A stretch of 5,358 nucleotides of DNA, taken from Deltaproteobacteria bacterium. GTDB lineage: Bacteria > Desulfobacterota > DSM-4660 > Desulfatiglandales > Desulfatiglandaceae. Each line of letters opens with the position of its first letter. Position 1 is the first letter of the stretch. A model generated the notes under the pieces. It saw only the letters and a program-made list of their open reading frames with translations, made no database searches and was not told the origin of the DNA. Below are positions 1-5,358 of the stretch, in pieces. The DNA lies in the NCBI GenBank assembly GCA_029932035.1, contig JAOZQV010000271.1:1-5358 (forward strand). The letters are read 5' to 3'. Both the position numbers and the translations under genes were made by a program.

Positions 1-2055
1 ACCTTTGAGTCGGATGTCGATGGCAAGTCCTCCAGGGCCGATTACCGGTTCTTTGTAGGTTATGTTGATGACATCCGGGACGTTTCCGACTTCCTTACGC
101 CAGCGGGTAACCATATCATCTATGCGTGTGTTGCGTTTTTCTGCGCCCAGAAGGTCAGCGGACACTGTGGCAACATGGGGGCCGAATTCAAAGGAGTCAA
201 TATTATAATTAAATTGGACATTGATGTTCTCCACTAAAGACTTTTTTCCTGGCTGCAGAGGGGTAAGATCTGCATCAACCTTTTTCAATGCCTTAACGAC
301 CCTCTCTACTACCGCCTCGGTGCGGGAGAGGGGAGTGCCCTGGGGAAGGAGTATTCGGGCCTGTAGCACGTCGCCATCAATGTCCGGGAAAGCCCGCATC
401 TTCAGAAATCCCCCGGCCAACATGCCCACGGAAATGAGAAAAATGCTCAGGACCATCCCGCAAAAGAGATAGCGCCACGACACCGCCCAGTCCACAATCC
501 GGCCTAAGATCTTCTCCCTAACCCCTTCGATAAAGGCGTCAAAGCGTTGTCTAAATCTGGAAGGCGCGTTTTCTTTGATCCCTTTCAGGGAATGAGCCAG
601 GTGGTTGGGAAGGATACAGAACGCTTCAACAAGACTGACACTCAGGGTCAGGGTAAGGACCACCGGCATAACCCACATTACCTTCCCTATGTCACCTTCT
701 ATGAAGAGGGCGAGAGAGCCGAAAATGAAAAGCGTGGTCAGGAAAGAGGAGATAACCCCTGCTCTCACCTCGGTCACCCCGTCAACCACTGCGGCAAGAG
801 GGGTTTTCCCTCTCTTGAGCTGCGTGGCCACATTTTCGGAAATGACGATGGCATCGTCCATCAGAAGCCCGACTGCCATGAGAAGGCCCACCATTGTGAA
901 TAAATTGAGGGAAAAATCTATCATTTCCATGAAAAAAATTGCGCCTAAAAAAGAGATCGGCAGGCCCATGGCAACCCAGAACGAAAAGCGGAAGGAGAAG
1001 AATAGCCACATAGTTAGAAAAACGAGTGCCAGTCCCTCGATGCCGTTGATCGCTAACATGTTCAACCGATCCCGCACGACCTCAGAGACATTTTGCGTGA
1101 TAATAAAGCTGACCTCCGGTGGCGCCATTTTTCGTTCCCGTTCAAGAAAGGTCTCTACCGCGTCCATGATCCTGAGGGCGTCTTCGGCCTTGGTCTTAGA
1201 GATTTGCAGCACACCGGCGCGTTTGCCGTTGAAGAGGATCTTCTCTTCATCAAGTTCAAAACGATCCGTGATTGTAGCAATGTCACCGAGACGGATTTCA
1301 GCGCCTGTATCTCCGGAGACAACAATCAGATTTTCAAATTCCGGCACTGACCGGCGTTCATCGGCGAATCTGATAAGCAGGTCGGCGTCTTTGGTTTCAA
1401 CAATCCCTGAAGGGAGGTCCACACTCTGCCGGGCGATTGTATCAGCTACCTGGGAGACACTCAGACCCAACTGCATCAGTGTGATAGCCGGGATCTCTAT
1501 CCTGATTTGATGGTCAGAGAACCCGAGGACCTTGACCTGTGAGATCAACTCGGTGCGAAGCATGCGATCCTTGACCTGTTCGCAAAATGCCTTCAAGTGT
1601 GGCACTGACATGGGACCTGTTATGGCCACGGATACCACCAAGTCAGTTTTGCCAAGTTGTTTGACCACCGGTTGTTCTATCTTGTCCGGAAAATCATCAA
1701 TGGCCTCAACAGCGGTTTTGACGTCATTTAAAAACTGAACCATGTCGCCGCCGTCCCGCATCTCCACCACTATTCGTCCCTGGTTTTCACGGGCCTCGCT
1801 CCGGATCTCGTAGATATCTGTGACATCGTCCAATGCCTCCTCTACGCGCTGGCAGACAGCACTTTCTACATTTTCTGCTGTTGCGCCGGGGTATTCTGCT
1901 GTGATCTGGACTTCGGTGGGAGCAAAATCCGGAAAGGTTTCTCTGCGAAGGTCTCTAATTGTTAGAAGCCCTAAGAAGAGAAAGATAATCATAAGGAGGT
2001 TGGCGGCAGTGGGGTGGGACGCAAAGTAGTGAATAAAGGAGCCCTGGCCTTTCAT
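1..2055 (-). CDS. RND-family efflux permease (AcrB-type), N-terminal 685 residues, truncated by window edge
   Basis: Inner-membrane pump subunit that would use proton influx to drive substrate export through the periplasmic adaptor and an outer-membrane channel. I translated an uninterrupted frame from ATG at 2055 to the window edge. A helix at about residues 17-34 is followed by the RETFPDF and EYPGATAENVE segments typical of the first porter subdomain. A periplasmic loop of about 300 residues comes next, then helices at about 340-356, 358-378, 385-408, 434-452, 458-485 and 529-550. The fourth helix contains GLLMDDAIVISENV, with D400 and D401 matching the proton-relay pair D407/D408 of AcrB (family knowledge). 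After the seventh helix comes AFPDIDGD, start of the second periplasmic loop. AcrB relatives have about 1,030-1,050 residues, so roughly a third, including the partner Lys/Thr region, lies outside. A Shine-Dalgarno GGGGAGG (2066-2072) stands 10 nt before the start, which overlaps the adaptor stop as ATGA. The RND call is secure; the subfamily and substrate are not. Confidence 0.96.
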   Translation of the reverse strand, partial: MKGQGSFIHYFASHPTAANLLMIIFLFLGLLTIRDLRRETFPDFAPTEVQITAEYPGATAENVESAVCQRVEEALDDVTDIYEIRSEARENQGRIVVEMRDGGDMVQFLNDVKTAVEAIDDFPDKIEQPVVKQLGKTDLVVSVAITGPMSVPHLKAFCEQVKDRMLRTELISQVKVLGFSDHQIRIEIPAITLMQLGLSVSQVADTIARQSVDLPSGIVETKDADLLIRFADERRSVPEFENLIVVSGDTGAEIRLGDIATITDRFELDEEKILFNGKRAGVLQISKTKAEDALRIMDAVETFLERERKMAPPEVSFIITQNVSEVVRDRLNMLAINGIEGLALVFLTMWLFFSFRFSFWVAMGLPISFLGAIFFMEMIDFSLNLFTMVGLLMAVGLLMDDAIVISENVATQLKRGKTPLAAVVDGVTEVRAGVISSFLTTLFIFGSLALFIEGDIGKVMWVMPVVLTLTLSVSLVEAFCILPNHLAHSLKGIKENAPSRFRQRFDAFIEGVREKILGRIVDWAVSWRYLFCGMVLSIFLISVGMLAGGFLKMRAFPDIDGDVLQARILLPQGTPLSRTEAVVERVVKALKKVDADLTPLQPGKKSLVENINVQFNYNIDSFEFGPHVATVSADLLGAEKRNTRIDDMVTRWRKEVGNVPDVINITYKEPVIGPGGLAIDIRLKG

Positions 2056-3419
2056 TTTACCGGCGCCTCCCCGGTCGCATAGGCAATAAGGGATTTAAGG
2101 AGATTGTTGTCGGTCTGTGGGACGAGCAGCATCCCTTCTATGGCCGGGATTATATCCGTGACAATGACTTTTTCACCGGGAGTTATCCCCTTTTTTATCG
2201 AGATTAGATCTCCCTGGGAGTAGTCCACAGTGACACTTCGTCTCTCTAAACGGTTTTGAGCGCCAACAATGTACACTATTCCCTGGTGCAGAGCGGAGCG
2301 GGGGATGACCACGCTTTTCGGCCTCGGCCTGCCCCTAAGTTCCACCTCACAGTACATGTTTTTTATTAAAGGCGGTCTAACCCCGAACCTGGCCTGTCTG
2401 TATGTGTTGTCAACAACTACATACATGCCCACGGTCCCTGTCTGGGGGTCTAAGGTTTCGCTGGGACGGGAAAATCGACCCTTCCACTCGATGGTTTCTC
2501 CGCCCATATTCAGACGGACAACCGCGCTGAGCCCGAAGGCCTTCATGACCATTTCCTTGTCCACTTCGGTAGCAATAGGCTTCCCCTCGCCCTGTTCTAC
2601 AAGAGGTTTTATAAGGGAAAGTGGCATCTGAGCAAGTATCTCCGAAGATCCTATGTCGTAGGCCTCGGCTAAGACCTTGCCGGGTTGAGCATATTGGGCT
2701 AATTCCACGTTTACCTTACTGATGCGGCAGTTAAAGGGCGCCCTGATGGTCGTCTTTCCCAGGTCTAACCGGGTGTCCTTAACTCGTGACCTGGCAGAGG
2801 AAATTTTTGCAGAGAGGGCCTGTTTTTGCGCAGGGATTCGGTCGAAGGTATTTTGAAGATCCTGCACCTTTGCCTGCTGGGCAAGAAATCGCTTTTCTTC
2901 CTGATCGACCGCTGATCCCGAAATGATCTTTGCCTTGGCCAGTTTGAGCCTTCTATCAAGCTCCTTTCTGCTCAGTTCAAGCGAGCTTTTCTCTACTTTC
3001 AATGAACGCCTGATGTTTTTCTCTTTCTGCTCAAGCTCTCTGAACTGGGCCTGCAGTTCTTTTACACCGGCCTCGCCTCGAGATTGTGCAAGATCGTAAG
3101 AAGAGGGGTCGATGCGCAAAAGGATAGCCCCTTTTGCGAGCAGGGAGCCTTTCTTCATATCCGGGTGGATTTCAACGATTGTGCCGCCCACTTCAGCAAC
3201 GGCCTCCCATACCTGGCCTGGCTGGACCTTGCCGTAACCAATGGCCCTTGGCATGACAGAGAGAAGGGGGGCTGGTATGACCCTGACAGCACGAGGCTGT
3301 TCCGAGATCTGGTCACGTTTCGGTTTCTGGCTTGACCTGATCAACAGAATGAATATGACCACGCCCAGGGCAATGGCCGGGAAGATCAGGAGCTTTCTGA
3401 ATTTTTTAGAAGAGCTCAT
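2052..3419 (-). CDS. RND efflux periplasmic adaptor (membrane fusion protein, HlyD/AcrA type), 455 aa
   Basis: Periplasmic adaptor linking the downstream RND permease to an outer-membrane channel. Numbered from the chosen start, a basic N-terminus (SSSKKFRK) leads into a hydrophobic helix at about 9-27. There is no lipobox cysteine, so it is probably anchored by an uncleaved helix. Residues 60-108 form the first half of the lipoyl/barrel-sandwich domain (GYGKVQPGQVWEAVAEVGG, then LLRIDPSSYDLAQSR). Residues about 112-220 are a Lys/Glu/Gln-rich alpha-helical coiled-coil hairpin. TIRAPFNCRISKVNV (224-238) is the second lipoyl half, with the characteristic IRAPF. The beta-barrel follows to about 362, and VVIPRSALHQGIVYIV (370-385) opens the membrane-proximal domain. 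The open frame extends to 3569, but that extension reads through tandem repeats and the promoter. The start at 3419 has GAGGA 10 nt upstream. The length is a little longer than the common 370-420 residues. Its stop overlaps the permease start by four bases. Substrate unknown. Confidence 0.95.
   Translation of the reverse strand: MSSSKKFRKLLIFPAIALGVVIFILLIRSSQKPKRDQISEQPRAVRVIPAPLLSVMPRAIGYGKVQPGQVWEAVAEVGGTIVEIHPDMKKGSLLAKGAILLRIDPSSYDLAQSRGEAGVKELQAQFRELEQKEKNIRRSLKVEKSSLELSRKELDRRLKLAKAKIISGSAVDQEEKRFLAQQAKVQDLQNTFDRIPAQKQALSAKISSARSRVKDTRLDLGKTTIRAPFNCRISKVNVELAQYAQPGKVLAEAYDIGSSEILAQMPLSLIKPLVEQGEGKPIATEVDKEMVMKAFGLSAVVRLNMGGETIEWKGRFSRPSETLDPQTGTVGMYVVVDNTYRQARFGVRPPLIKNMYCEVELRGRPRPKSVVIPRSALHQGIVYIVGAQNRLERRSVTVDYSQGDLISIKKGITPGEKVIVTDIIPAIEGMLLVPQTDNNLLKSLIAYATGEAPVK
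2066..2072 (-). promoter_or_regulatory. Ribosome binding site of the RND permease
   Basis: The minus strand reads GGGGAGG inside the last codons of the adaptor, 10 nt before the permease ATG at 2055. Together with the ATGA stop/start overlap it supports coupled translation of the two pump subunits and fixes the permease start. Confidence 0.8.
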
Positions 3420-3425
3420 GGGTAT

Positions 3426-3434
3426 GTATTCCTC
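3426..3434 (-). promoter_or_regulatory. Ribosome binding site deciding the adaptor start at 3419
   Basis: The minus strand reads TGATGAGGAATACATACCC immediately before ATG at 3419. The GAGGA core is 10 nt from the start codon. The alternative in-frame ATG at 3464 lies inside the -10 box of the promoter and is preceded by pyrimidine-rich sequence without a Shine-Dalgarno. The alternative at 3569 lies upstream of the promoter. Confidence 0.75.
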
Positions 3435-3459
3435 ATCATTGTCATTTGTCTTCCGGGTC

Positions 3460-3488
3460 AACATAGGAGAAAAGCGCTTGGGTGTCAA
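3460..3488 (-). promoter_or_regulatory. Sigma-70-type promoter of the RND adaptor-permease operon
   Basis: On the minus strand a perfect -35 box TTGACA (3483-3488) is separated by exactly 17 bp from TATGTT (3460-3465), which matches four of six consensus positions of the -10 box. The predicted start of transcription is near 3452-3454, leaving an untranslated leader of about 33 nt that contains the Shine-Dalgarno of the adaptor. The spacer between the boxes contains the 8-bp palindrome AAGCGCTT (3472-3479), a possible but unproven regulator site. The prediction rests on sequence match and position only. Confidence 0.7.
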
Positions 3489-3493
3489 TGGGA

Positions 3494-3536
3494 GGCGTAA
3501 AATGAGGAGGCGTAAGGCGTTAGGCTCAAGGCGCAA
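3494..3536. repeat. Tandem heptamer repeat GGC(G/T)(T/C)(A/T)A
   Basis: On the plus strand four heptamers follow each other without a gap: GGCGTAA (3509-3515), GGCGTTA (3516-3522), GGCTCAA (3523-3529) and GGCGCAA (3530-3536). One more GGCGTAA copy lies at 3494-3500. The array sits directly upstream of the adaptor promoter, in non-coding sequence. It would be translated into a low-quality Leu/Arg-rich stretch if the adaptor were started at 3569, another reason to reject that start. No function is evident. Confidence 0.7.
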
Positions 3537-3576
3537 GGAAAACAACCCGGAATCCGTAACCAGCATCATTCGATTT

Positions 3577-3610
3577 CGGAATGCGGATTATCGATGAAAT
3601 CTGAAATTGG
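3577..3610. repeat. Degenerate heptamer pairs in the MFS-adaptor spacer
   Basis: The plus strand shows CGGAATG followed by CGGATTA (3577-3590), then after seven bases AAATCTG followed by AAATTGG (3597-3610). The pairs keep the same 7-bp register as each other. They resemble the degenerate heptad arrays on either side in the same spacer. A short inverted repeat, GATTTC (3572-3577) and GAAATC (3596-3601), frames part of this segment. Individually these are weak similarities; I list them because of the shared period. Confidence 0.4.
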
Positions 3611-3634
3611 AGAGGAGCTTCATATAAAATTGAC

Positions 3635-3647
3635 ATCGCAAAGCGAT
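3635..3647. repeat. Short palindrome ATCGC-AAA-GCGAT
   Basis: A 5-bp perfect inverted repeat with a 3-base loop lies in the AT-rich middle of the spacer between the MFS terminator and the adaptor promoter. It is too short and lacks a following T-tract, so it is not a convincing terminator. It could be a protein-binding site or a copy of a dispersed intergenic element. No function can be assigned. Confidence 0.4.
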
Positions 3648-3653
3648 ACAACA

Positions 3654-3674
3654 AATATTCAATAGTCAATATTC
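3654..3674. repeat. Tandem heptamer repeat AATATTC/AATAGTC/AATATTC
   Basis: Three consecutive 7-bp units on the plus strand differ at one position. They lie just downstream of the MFS terminator in reading direction. This is a second heptamer family in the same 275-bp spacer, AT-rich where the other is GC-rich. No function is evident. Confidence 0.6.
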
Positions 3675-3678
3675 AGTT

Positions 3679-3707
3679 AAAAAGGTATCCCCGCTTAAAA
3701 ACGGGAT
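3679..3707 (-). terminator. Probable rho-independent terminator of the zinc-ribbon/MFS unit, overlapping the MFS stop
   Basis: On the minus strand ATCCCG (3702-3707) pairs with CGGGGAT (3687-3693) around an 8-nt loop, with one extra G bulged. After three more bases comes a run of five T (3679-3683). The TAA stop codon of the MFS gene (3695-3697) lies inside the loop. The stem is short and imperfect, so termination may be partial, but the position immediately at the gene end is right. Confidence 0.45.
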
Positions 3708-4891
3708 CTTCGACAAGCATCCAGCTTTGAAAACCTTGCCATTAACAGTCCCAGAAATGCAAAAAAACCTGAAGATATGAAAAGCATATTCAGACCAATA
3801 TGACTCGCCAACCACCCCGAAACAACTGCGCCGGTGATAAAACCCATATCATATACCGCCGTAAAGATGGACATGACTGCCGGTTTTTCCTTTATTGATC
3901 CGTAGGAAGCGGCCAAGGCATTATGGGTGGCAAAGAGGACCCCCATACCGGTCCCGAAGAGTATGGCCGTAATGGAGAAGATCAGAGAGTGGATCGTGTT
4001 GGGGATAAGTATGATGCCTAATGAAAGAAACGGATACGCCATACAGAGTAAAAAGAGTTTTCCATAACGGTCAATGGCCCCTCCGACACAGATGAGAATG
4101 ATTATGGCTGTGAAATATGAGACAAAAAAGAAGCGGCCACTGGAAGCATCATTTTGGGCGGCAATGAGGGCCAGGAAATTTGCAACAGTGGCCTGCGAGT
4201 GGGCGAAGATTATTGTGGAACATAAAAGAAAGAAGAAAGAGCGGTCTTTTAGAAGCGGGAGATATCTTACGCCGATGTGATCTCCTTGCTGGCCCAGCGG
4301 GAGAGCAGGTCTCAGGCCGATAATTAGTGCTGCCCATGCTAAGATTACAGATAGTGCGGCAGCCATGTAAAGGCCGTGAAAACCGTACTGGCTGATCAGG
4401 GCCTCGCCAATGGAAGGGGCGAAACCGATGGCGGCCATGATCGATACCCCGATCATGCTGAAGGCCGCTCCCCTTTTGAGGGGGGAAATTTCTCTCGCAA
4501 GCAGAGAAAAACTCCCGGCAATAAAGGCCGAAAATCCGACCCCGTGAACCACCCTTACAAATAGCAATAGAGGGCTAAATTCCGTTATCAGATTGTAGCT
4601 CAAAGAGGCAGCAAAACTCAGGAGTAGCCCTAAGGAAATGACACGGTATTCCCCTTTTCGTATGGCCAATTTACCGAAAAAAGGCCTGGAAAGGACCGCA
4701 GCGATGGAAAAAATACCCATAATCCACCCTGTGGCATGCTTATCGTTTCCCATGGCATCAAGAGCCAGAGGATAGAGGTAGAGCAGCCCCAGGTTGGTGA
4801 AGACGAGAAAACAGCAGAGGTTGAGAAAGGCAAAGGGCCTGTTCCACAGGGTGTCGATAGTGGCGTCTCTATTTTCGCTCAGAAGGGTCAA
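3695..4891 (-). CDS. MFS transporter, 12 transmembrane helices, 398 aa (TTG start)
   Basis: Single-polypeptide inner-membrane transporter of the major facilitator superfamily, of the drug/sugar-efflux-like type. The length and hydrophobic pattern fit 12 helices, with the first at about 20-41 and a central polar loop near 195-216. SRPFFGKLAIRKGEYRVI (68-85) between helices 2 and 3 is motif A, but the usual Asp of LADR is Ile77. The second-half counterpart GGAIDRYGK (270-278) keeps its Asp (D274). FVRVVHGVGFSAF (111-123) matches the Arg-containing motif B of helix 4. The start is unusual: TTG at 4891 is the only ATG/GTG/TTG before Met47, which would delete helix 1. It stands 19 nt from the nearest Shine-Dalgarno, behind a four-codon leader frame. 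It follows the zinc-ribbon gene by 13 bp and ends in a terminator-like hairpin. The substrate cannot be inferred; the family call is secure. Confidence 0.93.
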   Translation of the reverse strand: MTLLSENRDATIDTLWNRPFAFLNLCCFLVFTNLGLLYLYPLALDAMGNDKHATGWIMGIFSIAAVLSRPFFGKLAIRKGEYRVISLGLLLSFAASLSYNLITEFSPLLLFVRVVHGVGFSAFIAGSFSLLAREISPLKRGAAFSMIGVSIMAAIGFAPSIGEALISQYGFHGLYMAAALSVILAWAALIIGLRPALPLGQQGDHIGVRYLPLLKDRSFFFLLCSTIIFAHSQATVANFLALIAAQNDASSGRFFFVSYFTAIIILICVGGAIDRYGKLFLLCMAYPFLSLGIILIPNTIHSLIFSITAILFGTGMGVLFATHNALAASYGSIKEKPAVMSIFTAVYDMGFITGAVVSGWLASHIGLNMLFISSGFFAFLGLLMARFSKLDACRRSRF

Positions 4892-4918
4892 TGTGAATCC
4901 ATAGTCACAGCCTTCTCC
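4888..4918 (-). promoter_or_regulatory. Shine-Dalgarno plus four-codon minicistron overlapping the MFS start
   Basis: The minus strand carries GGAGAAGG (4911-4918), overlapping the end of the zinc-ribbon gene. Eight nt later is ATG GAT TCA CAT TGA (4902-4888), encoding only MDSH. Its stop overlaps the TTG start of the MFS gene as TTGA (4891-4888). The ATG, not the TTG, has ideal ribosome-binding spacing. The layout fits reinitiation at TTG after a minicistron, but an indel in the assembly or a different true start would look the same. Confidence 0.45.
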
Positions 4919-5219
4919 CGCAATATGGGCAGAAGCGGAATTCTGGTTTTAGAGGCTGGCTGCAATAGGGACATGTGCGACCTGTATCCTTAGATCGGTG
5001 ATCCCAGACATCTCCTGATTCACCTGCGAGGCTCCCGCAACTCTGACACTGTAAGAACGACTCCCCCTTCTTGACCCGAAAAATAGGCAGGAAGAAGAGG
5101 GACAGGTAGTGGTCAACCCTCTTGAGGCGTGCCTGATAAAGCCCACACGCCTGGCATATCCTGGGATGTTCTTCCAGGGTCACGGTCTTTGGTTGTATTC
5201 CGGCAATGAAAAAAAACAT
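4905..5219 (-). CDS. Small double zinc-ribbon protein (zinc_ribbon_15-like), 104 aa
   Basis: Small cytosolic protein of unknown role. It has four CxxC knuckles: C22/C25, C58/C61, C83/C86 and C97/C100. I expect the first two to form one treble or ribbon around a zinc ion, separated by the conserved-looking segment ARLKRVDHYLSLFFLPIFRVKKGE (30-53). The last two (CPYC...CPYCG) would form a compact C-terminal double-zinc-ribbon unit. The opening MFFFIAGIQPKT and the RVDHYLSLFF segment match my recollection of the uncharacterised zinc_ribbon_15 family. The start ATG at 5219 has AGGG five nt upstream and no better alternative. The hydrophobic patches are too short and broken to be convincing membrane helices. 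It lies 13 bp upstream of the MFS gene, so the two are probably co-transcribed, but a shared function is not implied by known biology. Confidence 0.88.
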   Translation of the reverse strand: MFFFIAGIQPKTVTLEEHPRICQACGLYQARLKRVDHYLSLFFLPIFRVKKGESFLQCQSCGSLAGESGDVWDHRSKDTGRTCPYCSQPLKPEFRFCPYCGRRL

Positions 5220-5358
5220 GGTTACCCTAAACCGGTGAAGCCGGAGAAGTGGCTAAAAGAAGGTTGTTTAGGCTGTAGACTGTTAGGCTATTAGGCTTCT
5301 AACAGCCTTCAGCCTTTCCTTTGTTACATCGTAAGTGCCAACAAGTTGATGTTTGATG
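5220..5358. other. Intergenic region at the right edge, no gene or clear promoter identified
   Basis: These 139 bases precede the zinc-ribbon gene. Apart from the TTAGGCT/inverted-repeat element and a short CCGG-5nt-CCGG inverted repeat (5232-5244) just before the ribosome binding site, I see nothing firm. A TTGGCA resembling a -35 box exists on the minus strand at about 5336-5341, but no -10 box stands at proper spacing. The last 35 bases could be the tail of a further upstream minus-strand gene ending at TAA 5324-5326, but ten codons are too few to judge. Confidence 0.4.
5268..5308. repeat. TTAGGCT repeats with an inverted repeat, upstream of the zinc-ribbon gene
   Basis: TTAGGCT occurs on the plus strand at 5268-5274, 5283-5289 and 5291-5297. 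A 10-bp imperfect inverted repeat overlaps them: AGACTGTTAG (5277-5286) and CTAACAGCCT (5299-5308), which pair with one G-T wobble in RNA around a 12-nt loop. The same TTAGGCT string recurs once at 3520-3526 inside the heptamer array of the other spacer. No T-tract follows closely on the minus strand, so a terminator is not supported. Confidence 0.55.

Noticed and set aside
605..1510. 301-residue plus-strand open frame, with other plus-strand frames across 221-2631
   Set aside because: These are antisense to the RND permease and adaptor, whose minus-strand translations show clear family motifs. The plus-strand products are Ser/Arg/Thr-rich with no recognisable domain.
3420..3569. 50-residue N-terminal extension of the adaptor
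   Set aside because: It is translated from tandem repeats and a promoter, has no Shine-Dalgarno at either upstream ATG, and precedes the predicted transcription start.
3630..3659. Possible plus-strand promoter TTGACA with AATATT 18 bp downstream, flanking the ATCGC palindrome
   Set aside because: It would transcribe antisense into the MFS gene, the -10 box matches only four of six positions in AT-rich DNA, and no plus-strand gene follows.
3494..3674. CRISPR array or mobile-element ends
   Set aside because: The repeats are 7 bp, contiguous and degenerate, with no spacer structure, no terminal inverted repeats of insertion-sequence length, and no transposase or cas gene.
5232..5244. CCGG-TGAAG-CCGG hairpin before the zinc-ribbon ribosome binding site
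   Set aside because: A 4-bp stem is too short to claim as a regulatory structure or terminator.
5324..5356. Possible C-terminal tail of another minus-strand gene (SNINLLALTM then TAA)
   Set aside because: Ten codons are not enough to recognise a protein, and another frame is also open through this stretch. It cannot be separated from chance without the sequence to the right.

Overview
The window carries four genes, all on the minus strand, so transcription runs from right to left. Density is about one gene per 1.3 kb. From the right end the order is: a small double zinc-ribbon protein (4905-5219), a 12-helix major facilitator superfamily (MFS) transporter (3695-4891), a periplasmic adaptor subunit of an RND efflux pump (2052-3419), and the first 685 residues of an AcrB-type RND permease (1-2055). 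The permease runs off the left edge.

The genes fall into two apparent transcription units. The zinc-ribbon and MFS genes are 13 bp apart and probably co-transcribed. A weak hairpin/T-tract terminator overlaps the MFS stop codon. A 275-bp spacer follows. It holds short tandem repeats with a 7-bp period and a good sigma-70-type promoter (TTGACA, 17-bp spacing, TATGTT). This promoter sits just upstream of the adaptor and fixes its start at 3419, not at the longer open frame beginning at 3569. Adaptor and permease overlap by ATGA (2052-2055) and are clearly translationally coupled.

The adaptor and permease would form the inner-membrane and periplasmic parts of a proton-driven export pump. No outer-membrane TolC-type channel and no regulator lie in the window. 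The MFS protein is a second, single-component transporter. The substrate of neither can be read from the sequence.

A Gram-negative bacterium is required by the RND pump architecture. The moderate GC content and the spacers filled with degenerate 7-8 bp repeats (GGCGTAA-like, TTAGGCT-like) remind me of Desulfobacterota (former Deltaproteobacteria), but this is recall and is weak evidence. I see no RNA gene, CRISPR array, mobile element or defence system, and no convincing novel multi-gene system. The points most worth a second look are the unusual translational start of the MFS gene, the heptad repeats, and the promoter with its internal palindrome.
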